Positions 47,585-59,372 of a stretch of 64,000 nucleotides of DNA are shown one piece after another. The stretch spans positions 62,001 to 126,000 of the forward strand of contig WNNJ02000253.1 in assembly GCA_012934845.2 (NCBI GenBank), read 5' to 3'. Origin of the DNA: Pomphorhynchus laevis (Eukaryota > Acanthocephala > Palaeacanthocephala > Echinorhynchida > Pomphorhynchidae). Below the pieces are notes generated by a model. That model was not told the DNA's origin. It saw nothing but the letters and a program-made list of their open reading frames with translations, and did no database searches. Each line of letters starts with the position of its first letter. The first letter of the stretch is position 1. Both the position numbers and the translations under genes were made by a program.

Positions 47585-48538
47585 GTGGCAAATGCGTACC
47601 AGCTGCACGCTTACAAGTCCACTAACTAACACAAAACTGCAAAATTCATACAGATCAATTTGTTAAATTGGTTAAATTGGATCGAATTTGGCGTATAAAC
47701 ATGGCGTTAAGGTTGATTGGTGTATATGGATGGGCAGATTTTTCCACAATATAAAAACAGCCACAAGGAAGGAGCGAAAGATAAAATAGGAGAGTAGTTT
47801 GGGGCATGTAAAAGAAGAGAATTACATAAACGCAAAGAACAGTAAACAGGACGAGAATTGTCAAGAAAAGGTAGGTTGAGAAATGAAGGGGTAGGAAAAG
47901 TTACAAAGCGGAAAAAGCAATGAGAAGAAGACGAATTTGAACACGACAATAAATTGTAGGCAAATCGAGAGAAGCAAGATGGTAGGATGTATGATCAAAA
48001 CGACGAAGACGGAGGAGAATTCGGACGGCTGCGTTGACGATGCGTTGTTGGGGAATAAGAGTGGATTTAGATGAGTTGGAATATAGACTAAGACAGTAAT
48101 CAAGTTTTGAGAAAAGGAGATAAGATATGAGAGTCATACAAGAAGGGAAATCGATCAATCTACAAATTCGAAGGAGGTTGAGGAGAATCAAGGTAGATGA
48201 GCGTACTTTATCTCTAACGCATTGAGCTAACGGATTGATTTAACGGATTAAACGAATGAAATAAACGGTCGAACTGAACGAACAATATTACCGAATAAAC
48301 TGAATATACACACTGAACTCTTCAGCTAAATTATGTTAGTGGGATTGTAAGCGCGCGGTTGGTACGCATTTGCCACTAAAAAAATAAATTCTATCTTAAA
48401 AAACGAAACGTTTCAGTAAAAGTCGGTTATCGAAATGGAAGCCTAAAAAAACGAGATTAACAACGATAGGAAGAATTGTAGAATTGAATGATACGAAGGG
48501 AGGTTTTAAGCCGAGGCGTCGAGGAAGGATCCATATAA
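47585..48538 (-). pseudogene. L2-like LINE copy F, 5'-truncated, interrupted by a short insert
   Basis: The minus strand encodes the thumb and end of ORF2 (LIDFPSCMTLISYLLFSKLD, IVNAAVRILLRLRRFDHTSY), with frame changes. The part upstream in the element (48402-48538) gives VNLVFLGFHFDNRL. The 3' end with hairpin (47594-47610) is at 47585. A foreign insert fills 48220-48401. The 5' end stops at 48538, where the next LINE copy begins. Confidence 0.8.
48220..48401 (+). mobile_element. SINE-like insert with the 3' tail of the LINE family
   Basis: About 180 bp interrupt copy F; the bases AACG occur on both sides, as expected for a short target duplication. The last part (GTTAGTGGGATTGTAAGCG, hairpin 48351-48367, CATTTGCCACT, A-rich tail) matches the LINE 3' end in plus orientation. 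The first 110 bases match no LINE sequence here; GGTCGAACTG resembles a tRNA B box but no clear A box is seen. This structure suits a SINE mobilised by the LINE. Confidence 0.6.
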
Positions 48539-48755
48539 TAATACTAATTTATTTAACGTGGCAAATACGTGCCAGCTGCACGCTTACAAGTCCACTAACA
48601 AAAAATGAAAAAGTCAAACAGATATATTGTTTAAATGAGATCGGATTTGGCGTTTGAAGCACGGAAGAAAGGTTGATTGGCCTATATGAATGGGCAGATG
48701 ATTCCACGGTAGTGGAGCAGCCACCGGGACGGAGCGAAATTTAAAGGAGGTAGAG

Positions 48756-51489
48756 TAAAAAAACGATTTATTTTAATGTGGCAAATGCGTGCCAGCGCAC
48801 GCTTACATGACCACAACAAAACAAGACTGTGAATCAGGTGTCGAGAAGGTGTGAACGGAGGAGGTGTTTGAATGTGATAAAGGAGGGAGCGCGGCGGACG
48901 TCGAGAGGAAGTTGATTCCAGGCGAGTGAGGCGGCGACGAGGAAGGATCGGAGACCGTAGTTGTTGGAGTAATTAGGAACGTGGAGTAAGAGGGTATGAC
49001 AGGAACGAAGCGATAGCGAGGTGGGGCGAGTATCGTCTAAGAAAGGAAGGTTGATGAACGATGGGGAGCCGACAGCGATGAGACGAAAAGTAACGAGAAG
49101 GCGGAGTTTGATGCGGATGTGGATGGTGGGCCAGGAGAGTTGGGCAAAATATGTGGATGTGTGGTCGAAGCGACGGAGACAAAAGAGCACTCGAACGGCG
49201 GTGTTGATTATTCGTTGTAGGAGTAGGATGATGGATTTTGGAGAATTGGCGGAAAGGCTAAGGCAGTAATCGATTTTAGGGAAAAGAAGCGATGAAAGAA
49301 GAGACATACAAGAACGGAAGTCGATAAGGGGGCGGATACGGCGGATGTCACGGAGAATTAAGTTAGACGAGCGGACCTTGTCACGGACGAAAGGTTTAAG
49401 GGAAAGGTGATCATCGAAATGGAAGCCTAAGAAAGTGAGATTGTGGACTATAGGGATGATCGATGAGGCAAAAGAAACAATGGGAGGAGATATGTTTGGT
49501 TTACGGGGGAGGATCCACATTATTTTGGACTTTTCGGGGTTTAGAACGAGATGGAGATTGGAGAGACGTTTGTAGATAGAAGAAAGACAGTTGGAGGCAG
49601 AAATGCCGATATCGTGTATGCGATGTGCGGGTGCATGAGCATAGATTAGAATGTCATCGGCGTATTGCATGACCTTAAAGGAGTAAGGTTTGATAAACGG
49701 AGATAGATCGCCAAGCAGAAGAGAGAAAAGCATAGGACCTAGGACTGAACCTTGTGAGACCCCGCAAAAAATAGGGATGGGAGGGGAGGATGATGAATTA
49801 GAACAGACGCGAAAGGAACGGTCGGATAGGTATGAGGCGAACCATGCTACGGAGGAGGAAGAAAATCCGTAATCATAACGAAGGCGAGAAAGGAGGACAG
49901 AGTGATCGACAATGTCGAATGCGGAGGAGAGGTCGAGGGAGATGAGAACACTATATAGAGCCTTGTCTCGAGAAATGAGTAAGTCGTTGTACACTTTTAT
50001 GCATGCGATTTCTGTCGAGTGATTAGAGCGGAAAGCGGATTGGAAAGGAGGGTACAGATTGGATGAGGAGAGATAAGCGTTGATTTGTATTAAGATGAGG
50101 CGTTCTAAGAGCTTAGAAAGAGTAGGGAGTAGCGAAATAGGGCGATAGCTATAAGGAAGGGAGGGGTCGAGCGATTGTTTTTTAAGGAGGGGACGAACGA
50201 TTGCGGATTTCCAGTGTGAAGGGAAGATACGACTGCGGATGGACGAGTTAAACAAGGTTGTGAGAAATGGGGATATCGATGAGCATATAGATTTTAATAT
50301 GTGGGTAGGCAGGGGATCGGCGGGTGAGGTTTTGTTGGGCAAGGACATGAGGACAGATGATATTTCTGTAGGTGAGACAGGGAGAAGATGAAAGAGTTCC
50401 GGAAGGATGAGGCTAGGCGGGGCAGAGTGGGATAGGATGGAGACCGGGGTGTGAGAGAGCAGCGTGGATACTTTAGTCTGGAGAAATGACGAATAATCAT
50501 TAGCATTGATGTTGCACGGCGTAGAGGAACGAGCCAGGATTGAGTTAAAAGTATGCCAGAGAGTCTTAGAGTTGAATGAAGTGATGATTTTATGCTGCCA
50601 GAAGGAGTTGCATTTGGTACGTAGTAGGTTGAGATGAGACCGGCGAAGAGCAAGATAGGAATCACGGAAAGACGGAGTGATCGAGTGGAAATCGCGTCTG
50701 AGAGAGCGGTGATAGACTCGAAAAGCATGGCGGAGTCGACGCTTTGAGAGTAGACATTGGATGTCAAACCATGGGGCACGGTGCAAGCGACGGTGTGTGT
50801 GAGATTTGAAGGGCAAGAGAATATCGAGAGTGGATGTGAGTTCAGAGTTGAAAAGAAAGGCGAGATTGTGAGGAGATGAATATGTTATTGTGGGTAATGA
50901 TAGAGACGATTTGAGAAAGGCAGAACGGAAAAGGGAGAGGTCAAGATTTCTCAAAGGGCGACGTAGGATTGTAGGTGTGTGAGGAGGGTTGTGGTTGCGA
51001 GTGAGATCAAGGGTGATAAGAAAGTGATCGGATAGACCAGGATCAGAGATGGACAGTGAGGTGTAGGCAGCAAAATGATCGGGGACAGCGATGATGTCGA
51101 GTGCTTCACCAAGTATATGTGTAAGGGCAGTGGAGATTAGTTTGTAATTGTAGTTGGATAGAATGTTGATGAAGCGGATGGAATCTGTGGAAGAGGGGCG
51201 GTCTAGGCGGATATTGAAGTCGCCTAGAACGAGTGAAGGGATTGAGGACAAAGAACAATGAGAAAGGAGGTCAGCGAGTTCGGTAAAAAATAAGGCTGTG
51301 GGAGCTGATGAACCAGGACGGTATACAATGGCGAGATCTAGAGTGATCGGGTTAGAATAACGACAAGTGAGCAATTCAAAAGAGCAAGGACTGAAAGGGG
51401 GATTGATTTTGCGAAGAGACGCTGGGTGACGCGCGAATGCGACGATGCCGCCATGATTAGAGGATTTAGAAGGGCATGAAAAGGGCATG
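48756..51489 (-). mobile_element. L2-like LINE copy A, young, 5'-truncated, inserted in copy B
   Basis: The copy runs from a hairpin-bearing 3' end (48787-48802) to a 5' break at about 51489. AGAGT on both sides (48750-48754 and 51492-51496) looks like the target duplication. It is nearly identical to the inverted copy C at 54.0-55.5 kb, so both are recent. It lacks ORF1 and the first part of the endonuclease. Confidence 0.88.
48834..51488 (-). CDS. LINE ORF2: AP-endonuclease (partial) and reverse transcriptase, 884 codons open
   Basis: Order from the N-terminus: endonuclease from NHGGIVAFARHPASLRK through SLVLGDFNIRLDRP to the catalytic end DPGLSDHFLITLDL; linker; RT with YSYRPISLLPTLSKLLERL, SLDLSSAFDIVDHSVLLSRL, GVSQGSVLGPMLFSLLLGDL and the catalytic YADDILIYAH; thumb with LTFLGFHFDDHLS; a closing block (LAWNQLPLDVRRAPSF). 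The wording fits the L2/CR1 group. The first methionine lies in flanking sequence, so it has no native start, and about 75 N-terminal residues are missing. No internal stop: the longest open frame in the window. Confidence 0.9.
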   Translation of the reverse strand: MPFSCPSKSSNHGGIVAFARHPASLRKINPPFSPCSFELLTCRYSNPITLDLAIVYRPGSSAPTALFFTELADLLSHCSLSSIPSLVLGDFNIRLDRPSSTDSIRFINILSNYNYKLISTALTHILGEALDIIAVPDHFAAYTSLSISDPGLSDHFLITLDLTRNHNPPHTPTILRRPLRNLDLSLFRSAFLKSSLSLPTITYSSPHNLAFLFNSELTSTLDILLPFKSHTHRRLHRAPWFDIQCLLSKRRLRHAFRVYHRSLRRDFHSITPSFRDSYLALRRSHLNLLRTKCNSFWQHKIITSFNSKTLWHTFNSILARSSTPCNINANDYSSFLQTKVSTLLSHTPVSILSHSAPPSLILPELFHLLPVSPTEISSVLMSLPNKTSPADPLPTHILKSICSSISPFLTTLFNSSIRSRIFPSHWKSAIVRPLLKKQSLDPSLPYSYRPISLLPTLSKLLERLILIQINAYLSSSNLYPPFQSAFRSNHSTEIACIKVYNDLLISRDKALYSVLISLDLSSAFDIVDHSVLLSRLRYDYGFSSSSVAWFASYLSDRSFRVCSNSSSSPPIPIFCGVSQGSVLGPMLFSLLLGDLSPFIKPYSFKVMQYADDILIYAHAPAHRIHDIGISASNCLSSIYKRLSNLHLVLNPEKSKIMWILPRKPNISPPIVSFASSIIPIVHNLTFLGFHFDDHLSLKPFVRDKVRSSNLILRDIRRIRPLIDFRSCMSLLSSLLFPKIDYCLSLSANSPKSIILLLQRIINTAVRVLFCLRRFDHTSTYFAQLSWPTIHIRIKLRLLVTFRLIAVGSPSFINLPFLDDTRPTSLSLRSCHTLLLHVPNYSNNYGLRSFLVAASLAWNQLPLDVRRAPSFITFKHLLRSHLLDT

Positions 51490-54004
51490 AAGAGTTTGAG
51501 AGATGTAAAAGAAGGGAATTACAGTAACGCAAGGAACAGTAAGCAAGACAAGAATTATCAAGAAAAGGAAGGTTGAGAAATGAAGGGGTATGAAAAGTTA
51601 CAAGGCGGAAAGCAACGAGAAGACGAATTTAAACACTAAAATAAATTGTAGGCAAATCGAGAGAAGCAAGATAGTGGGATGTATGATCAAAACGACGAAG
51701 ACGGAGGAGAAGTCGGACAGCTGCGTTGATGATGCGTTGTAGTGGAAGAAGAGTGGATTTGGGTGAGTTGGAAAATATACTAAGACAATAATCGAGTCTA
51801 GAAAAAAGTAGAGAAGATACAAGAGTCATACAAATTGAATTAAAAAAATCCAATACATTTGGATTTATTAGCTTTCAGAGAAATACGAATGAAAAAAGAT
51901 GATTAAAATTGAGGAAAGACAGTTGGAAGCAGAAACACTAAGATCATTAATACGATAAGCAGGTTCATGAGCATAGATGAGAATGTCATCAGCATATTGC
52001 ATAACATAAAAGTTGAATGTATAAGAAATCGAAGACAAGTCACCGAGAAGAATAGAGAAAAGCAAAGGGCCTAATACGGATCCTTGTGAACACCTGACGG
52101 GATTGAAAAATGATGGGAAAGCGAGGAGTTAGAACAGAGTAAAATGTACAGTAATTAGATCGAAAAGAGGCTTGGAAGGAAAAAAATAAGTTTGAGCAAA
52201 ATATATATGCATTAACTTGCTTGAGAATGAGAATTCGGTAGGTTTAGAGAGGGTTGGGAGAAGTGAGATAGAACGGTACGAAGATGGTAGTGAGGGATCG
52301 AGATATTGCTTTTTAAGGCGAGGATGAACAGTGGCGCATTTCTAGTTGGAAGGAAATGTGCAATTACGGATAGACAAGTTGAGCAATGTTGTTATGAAGT
52401 GTGAGATATAATATCAGATATTTTTAAGTAAGTGAGTGGGAATTGGGCTCAAGGAGAGGTTTTATTGGGTAATGGCAGAATGACCGAATAAACTTTGTCA
52501 GACAAAACGGGAAAGTGGGATAGCTCTGGGAGGGAAGTATTTTAAGAGAAGAGAAGATATAAGGGGCATATGGGTAGAAGAGAAAATAAATTAGATAGTT
52601 AGATTGAATATAGGAAGAAAATTTATCTTCAGATTTTCTAATGAGATTTAAAGTTGGAAGAGGACTTGAGTTGATTTCGCGAAAGAAAGTACGTTTAGAA
52701 CGCATATGAATGAAATTGGACAGCGAAGAGAAAGGTAGGAAGCACGGATATTTAGAGTGAGTGAGTTTAGAGAACGTGAAAGAAAGCGATTAATCACACG
52801 ATAAGTGACGGAGTGGAAGCTTAGAAAGACTACAGTCCAAATCGAACCAGGAAACATAACGCAAGCGCAGAAAACGTCAGGGTCGACTAGGCAGAAGCTG
52901 ATTGAGAATAGTTGTAAGTTCAGAATCAAACTAGATGCAGAGATCATCGGGAGAAAGATAGTTATGTGAAAGTGAAAAGAGTGAGAATTGGGTAAGGTTG
53001 CCCAGAAAATGGATATATCGAGAAATTTCCGGGGTTGACTTGGATTAGCTAATGTTAGAGGTGGAGAAGAAGGTTGGAGACGAGTAAGAGTGACAAGGAA
53101 ATGATCGGGCAAACCAGGATCAGTAATTACAAGGAGGTATATGCATTGAAGCGGCTGGTAATATCAATGATGTCGAGATCATCACCGAGGATATGAGTTG
53201 GGCTTGTTGAAAGTAATTCATAGTTAAAATAAAAAGGTTTGTTAGATTGATAGTCAGAGTCGGTCAGGCGATCAAAACAAATGCTAAAGTCACCGAGAAC
53301 AAAAGAAGGATATAAGACAATTATCAGTGAGAAAAAATATCTGCAAGCTCACTAGAGATCATACATGAGGGTGTTAGCTGAGTCTAGACGGTATACAATC
53401 ACGAGTTCGATTGGGAAAGGACTTAATGACCTACATATGAGCAATTCGAACGAAATGGAACGGATGTTAGTATTAAATTTACGTAGAGACGTTGGGTGAC
53501 GAGCAATGGTAACAATATTACCATGATTAGAAGCAGTGGATGTGGAAGAGACAATTGGACGAGCTGATATAACAAGAGAACAACCAGAGCGACATAAACG
53601 ACAAATGGCAATATCTTTAGAGTCAGGGTGCCAGGAATTGGTAATGCGGATAATATCGATAGATAATTGATCAAATATATCAATGTGCAGATTAGCTTTA
53701 TGAAGAACAGAGTGAGTGTTGAAGTATGAAGTGTTGAAAAGTTTGTTTAGGACTAAACGAAAAATATGTTCAGGAGTGATATCGACTAGCAAAGAAGAAC
53801 TTGGGGAGAGACGGGACGCAATTGGATTTTTGATCTCGTGCGTACGATGTAGAATCTTCAAATCTTCGAATCGTTGCTGATTAATAAAATCCTGTCAATA
53901 ATTGGAAATATGAAGAGTACGTTCAAAATCTTCAAATTTTTTCAATGGATTTGCAACCTTAGAGGACGGGTATACACTGTCAACAAGTTTAGCGAACTGG
54001 GGCC

Positions 54005-55484
54005 CGAGTATCTTCCCTTCACACTGGAAATTCGCAATCGTTCGTCCCCTCCTTAAGAAACAATCGCTCGACCCCTCCCTTCCTTCTAGCTATCGCCCCA
54101 TTTCACTACTCCCTACTCTTTCTAAGCTCTTAAAACGCCTCATCTTAATACAAATCCACGCTTATCTCTCCTCATATAATTTGTACCCTCCTTTCCAATC
54201 CGCTTTCCGCTCTAATCACTCGACAGAAATCGCATACATAAAAGTGTACAACGACTTACTCATTTCTCGAGACAAGGCTCTATATAGTGTTCTCATCTCC
54301 CTCGACCTCTCCTCCGCATTCGACATTGTCGACCACTCCGTCCTCCTTTCTCGCCTTCGTTATGATTACGGCTTTTCTTCCTCCTCCGTAGCATGGTTCG
54401 CCTCATATCTATCCGACCGTTCCTTTCGCGTATGTTCTAATTCATCATCCTCCTCTCCCATCCCTATTTTTTTGCGGGGTCCCACAAGGTTCAGTCCTAG
54501 GTCCCCTGCTTTTCTCTCTTCTGCTTGGCGATCTATCTCCATTTATCAAACCTTACTCCTTTAAGGTCATGCAATACGCCGATGACATTCTAATCTATGC
54601 TCATGCACCCGCACATCGCATACACGATATCGGCATTTCTGCCTCCAACTGTCTTTCTTCTATCTACAAACGTCTCTCCAATCTCCATCTCGTTCTAAAC
54701 CCCGAAAAGTCCAAAATAATGTGGATCCTCCCCGTAAACCAAGCATATCTCCTCCCACTGTATATTTTGCCTCATCGATCATCCCCATAGTCCACAATCT
54801 CACTTTCTTAGGCTTCCATTTCGATGATCACATTTCCCTTAAACCCTTCGTCCATGACAAGGTCCGCTCATCTAACTTAATTCTCCGTGACATCCGCCGT
54901 ATCCGCCCCCTTATCGACTTCCGTTCTTGTATGTCTCTTCTTTCATCGCTTCTTTTCCCTAAAATCGATTACTGCCTTAGCCTTTTCGCCAATTCTCCAA
55001 AATCCATCATCCTACTCCTACAACGAATAATCAACACCGCCGTTCGAGTGCTCTTTCGTCTCCGTCGCTTCGACCACACATCCACATATTTTGCCCAACT
55101 ATCCTGGCCCACCATCCACATCCGCATCAAACTCCGCCTTCTCGTTACCTTTCGTCTCATCGCTGTCGGCTCCCCATCGTTCATCAACCTTCCTTTCTTA
55201 GACGATACTCGCCCCACCTCGCTATCGCTTCGTTCTTGTCATACCCTCTTACTCCACGTTCCTAATTACTCCAACAACTACGGTCTCCGATCCTTCCTCG
55301 TCGCCGCCTCACTCGCCTGGAATCAACTCCCTCTCGACGTCCGCCGCGCTCCCTCCTTTATCATATTCAAACACCTCCTCCGTTCACACCTTCTCGACAC
55401 CTGATTCACAGTCTTGTTTTGTTGTGGTCATGTAAGCGTGCGCTGGCACGCATTTGCCACGTTTGCCACGTTAAAATAAAATAA
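54005..55484 (+). pseudogene. L2-like LINE copy C, 5'-truncated, near-identical and inverted to copy A
   Basis: The copy starts in the RT (PSHWK.AIVRP level) and ends with the hairpin (55436-55451) and a short ATAAAATAAAA tail. Frames 54181-54564, 54569-54790 and 54721-55404 are one ORF2 split by an extra T in a run of seven (54467-54473; six in copy A) and a missing C (54730-54733; five in copy A). With copy A it forms an inverted pair 2.5 kb apart. Confidence 0.88.
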
Positions 55485-55599
55485 AAGGAGAAAGTTTCAC
55501 TTACAGATCAAAATGCTTATCGTTGAATTGCAATTCTAAATCACACATAAATAGTTATCATCAATAGTGTGAAATATGAAATAGATAAGATGATAAGGG

Positions 55600-58500
55600 A
55601 ATGGATTTCTTGATTTATTGTAGAAAAGGAGTCACAGTGCAGGAACGTTGACGTCGTTTGAAGAGTAGAAGCGACGATGAATAACAGACGTAAGCTGACA
55701 AAGAATTCAAGGCAAGTGGAGAATTAACGATAAAATAGGGAGACTATTGTTGGTTAAGTGCAGATGGACGTGGATAAGTAGAGAATTACTATATAGTAGA
55801 GCCCAGGAAGCAAAGCGCTTATCATTAAGATAAGCAAGGTGTAAGTAGGATGGTGTGTAACAAAATAAAAGACGAAATGTAACGATACGCAAGCTAAATT
55901 CATTACTAAGGTTAATTATGGACCAAGATGGGACGTAAAGATTATGGGATATATGGTTAAAGCGGCAAAGACGCGAAAGGACACGAGCAGCTAGATTTAT
56001 GAGTCGTTCAAAAGGTGAAAAATCATAATTGGGAGAATTGGCAAGGAGGCTAAGCAATAATCGATTATGGAAAACAGAAACTACTATATAAGAACAAGGC
56101 AAGAACGGAAGTCGATCAGTACGAATGTAACGGATATCATAAAGAAATAAGAACGAAAAACGAACTTTGTAATGAACAAAAGGTTTGAGGGAAAGGAAAT
56201 TTGTCGAAGTGAAAAGCTAAGAATTCAGATTGTCAACGGTTTGGAGACTGATCGAATTAATAGATAAAGTAGGTGCAGTTATTTCGAGGTGATGAGTTAT
56301 GATACACATGATTTTGATATTTTCAGGATTAAGAGCTAGACGAAGGGAGAAAGATAATTTGAGATAGACATAAGGCAAATCGTGGAAGTAGCGAGATCTT
56401 GGATATAAAAATGATACGCGTGAGAGTAGAGAATGATATCATCTTTATATTGCATCAGATGAAAGTTATAGTCACGAGTTATAACAGACAAGTAACAGAG
56501 AAGTGAAAAAGAAAATATAAAACGGAGAATTGTGGATCACCAAGCGAGATGGATGAAGATATAAATAAAGAGGAGTTTGAGTGAACACAAAGAAATCGTT
56601 TGGAGAAATAAAATGTAAACTAGATTGCAGTAGGAACAGAGAAACCATAATGGTGACGATGACTGGAGTAGGATAGAATGATCGACAATGTCAAACGCAG
56701 AAGACACGTCAAGAGAGATTAAGACGCAACATAGTTTCATATCGCAGCCTTGAAGTAGATCACAGAAAACTTTTTACAAGCAAGTTCATTGGAATAATAA
56801 GAACAGAAGACAGACTGAAAAGTGAGTATAAATATGAGGAAACAAGGTATCGATTGACTTGATATATCACAAGTCGATCAAGGAGTTTAGATAAAGTCGG
56901 AAAAAGAGAAATCGGGCGTGATTTATATGACAGCAAAGGATAATGCGACATTTTCTTTAGAAGTTGACGTACAATGACAGTTTTTCGGTTTTATAGAAAA
57001 GTGCAGCTACGGATGAGAGTTGGAAAGGGCAGTAAGGAATTATGATAAATTGGAATGAATAGATTTAAATACATATGCTGGGATAGAGTCGCAGAACCCT
57101 ATCCCATCATATGAAACTTTTCACAACACCTCTATGAATCTACCTATCGGATAGGTTCATAGAGGTGTTGTGAAAATTTATGAGAAAATTAGAGACTTCG
57201 TACGAAAAAGCAGTAATGAAAAGCACAGAAACAGTGCTTTTTCAGTAAAGCATCAGTCATCGTCTTGCTCTGATGAGCAAGACGAGGACTGATGCTTTAC
57301 CTGAATAATGGATATGAACGTAGTAATTTTAGACTGAAAATAAGAGGAGAACTTTTGAGGATCGATGGTATGAACATTTAAAGAACGAGCAAGAAGAAAA
57401 TTAAAGATTTTCCAAATAGACTTTTGATCAGACGAATATGCGATTATATTTTGACATGAAAGTTCAAATTTATCACTTAAAAGAGAGTGGTGGGAGCGTC
57501 GAGAATTAAAGTAATAAACACGATGACTAGAGATATAAGTGTGACCATGTTTAAGAAAACGAAGATGAAATCTAAAAGAATTATGTAGAATGCACTTAGA
57601 AATTCTACAGTTAGAGTCGAACCAAAGTTCAGACGACGAGCATTTAGCAAATCGGGATTGGCGATGTAAAATATAATCGAGGATTATATTTTACATCGTG
57701 GTAATGTTTGTTAGTAAATGGATGCTAAAGTCGGACAGAAGACATTAAGTTTTACGGAATCTCAATCAGAAGAGCGATTTAGACGGATGTTGAAATCACT
57801 AAAGACAATTAAATGTAAAGAAGAAAGTGAACTGTCTGATAGTAGATTGGCCAGTTTATTGAAATATAAGCAAGACGGTACAGATTAACCTGGACGATAG
57901 ATGATTACAAGTTGAATAGAAAAAGTAAATGAAGATTTGCAAAGGAGCAATTCAAATGTAGTATAGGGTAAGGTGAAATCAATTTTTTCAAGAGACAAAC
58001 GGATACGATCGAAGGCAACGATTCCGCCATGATTAGAAGAAGTAGTTGATTTTGTTGAGCCGATGAGGCGAACAAAGTCAATAAGAGAAAATCCGAAGGA
58101 ACAGTGGTTACAGATAGCAAGGTAATCGGAATCAGTATTCCAGAATTAAGTGAGACATAAAAGATCAAGTGGTTATTGTGCGAATAAATCGAGAAGTAAG
58201 TCAGCTTTGTAAAGAATGGAACGGGTGTTTAAAAGTGCAAGACAAAAATAGCGTTTTGTATCATTGTTGACTAGAGGAGATGAAGAGGATAGACACGTTA
58301 TTAACGGATTTTTGGACGTAGGTGCACTACACGAAATTTTCATTTACATTTTTGATGACAAGGGATGACTCGCCATTGACTTCAAGTCGACACTTTTTAA
58401 GACGAGCAGATGAAAGTTGATCGATTTTAGAGGGTGAACGATCGGAAAAATACGACAAGCAGAGGATGGTGACACGAATTTAAACCGTTGAGATAGTATT

Positions 58501-58900
58501 GAGGATTGGGTGCGGTATATACAAGCATACTTTAAATGTGGATGATGATTTGAATCGGAAGCAAAAACGAATTTATTAAGACGATACAATGAAAATGAAG
58601 AGGCATCACTGATGAGATATGAGTAATCGTGACAAGGTATGAGCGGGAAGCGAAAACATCAATATCAAGACGGGCTTGTGGAAAAGAGAAATCAGAGGGC
58701 TGAACATTAGAGATAATAATAAACCTATAGTGATATGGAAAACGATTATGTGAAAATTTATGGGTAACGAGTGTAGTCGGGAGAGGGTTAAATACTCGTG
58801 GATCAGTAGGAGCCGAAGAGATCGATAAAATTATATAGACAAGTGCAACTGGATACAAAGAGAGGTATGCACAGTTGACGAAAATATATAAGCAGAATTG
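55600..58900 (-). pseudogene. L2-like LINE copy D, old, with hairpin insertions
   Basis: Scattered minus-strand frames keep family blocks: VLISLDVSSAFDIVDHSILL at 56.6-56.7 kb, RPISLFPTLSKLLDRLVIYQ at about 56.9 kb, LINLAARVLSRLCRFNHISH at 56.0 kb, and ORF1 traces (LSQRFKFVSPSSACRIFPI, then FIIISNVQPSDFSFPQ) at 58.4-58.8 kb. It covers both ORFs, so it was long, but is heavily eroded. Long perfect hairpins at 57.1-57.7 kb have no counterpart in the other copies. Confidence 0.75.
57118..57698. repeat. Three long tight-loop palindromes in copy D
   Basis: 57118-57138 pairs with 57156-57176 (21 bp, inner CCTAT/ATAGG as well). 57245-57270 pairs with 57275-57300 (26 bp, one mismatch, loop TGAT). 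57662-57678 pairs with 57682-57698 (17 bp, loop GAG). A smaller one (GAAAAGCAC/GTGCTTTTTC) lies at about 57218-57243. Confidence 0.88.
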
Positions 58901-59309
58901 GAAGAGGATAGATTAGAACGATAATTGCGCCGCAAGGGATATGCAATAACGACATTGATTATGCTGGAAGCTAAATTAGTAGATAGAGGATAATATGGTG
59001 CTTGTCACATTAGCGGTGCTGGCAATATGCATAATCGGGATATTTCATTGCACTACTATGCAACGGTATACTTTGAGCATAACGGTTTGATACTAACATC
59101 TAAAGACTTGATAGTCATATCAATAGCTGTTTATTGTAAATTAACGATATTGCAACGTGTAGAAGTTGGAACGACTAAATTATTGTATATATCATATGAG
59201 TGATATTACACTCACATCAAATCCTAATTTGTATAATAATATCATAATTACACCAAATCCTAATATCGTTATTGTTAATATCGTTATAATAATAATAATA
59301 ATACAAATT

Positions 59310-59360
59310 TATTTAATGTGGCAAATGCGTACAAGCTGTACGCTTACAAGTCCACAAACA
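59310..59360 (-). ncRNA. LINE 3'-end hairpin (likely reverse transcriptase recognition element)
   Basis: On the LINE sense strand GCGTAC-AGCTT-GTACGC lies between TTGTAA and ATTTGCCAC, just before the terminal repeat. Equivalent hairpins: 47594-47610 (GCGTGC/GTACGC), 48567-48583 (GCGTGC/GCACGT), 48787-48802 and 55436-55451 (GCGTGC/GCACGC). In UnaL2-type LINEs a 3' hairpin is bound by the RT; the same role is inferred here. It is an RNA element, not a separate gene. Confidence 0.7.
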
Positions 59361-59372
59361 AAAATGAGAAAG

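Larger units (their letters stand above)
48546..53870 (-). pseudogene. L2-like LINE copy B, eroded, split by copy A
   Basis: The 3' end (48546-48755, hairpin 48567-48583) and the rest (51490-53870) belong to one copy: by comparison with copy E they join at GGTAGAGTA. Frames on the minus strand give the endonuclease start (FDQLSIDIIRITNSWHPDS, GNIVTIARHPTSLRK), RT (VMQYADDILIYAHEPAY) and thumb (CMTLVSSLLFSRLDYC), with many shifts and a deletion near 51860. It is older than A. Confidence 0.82.
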
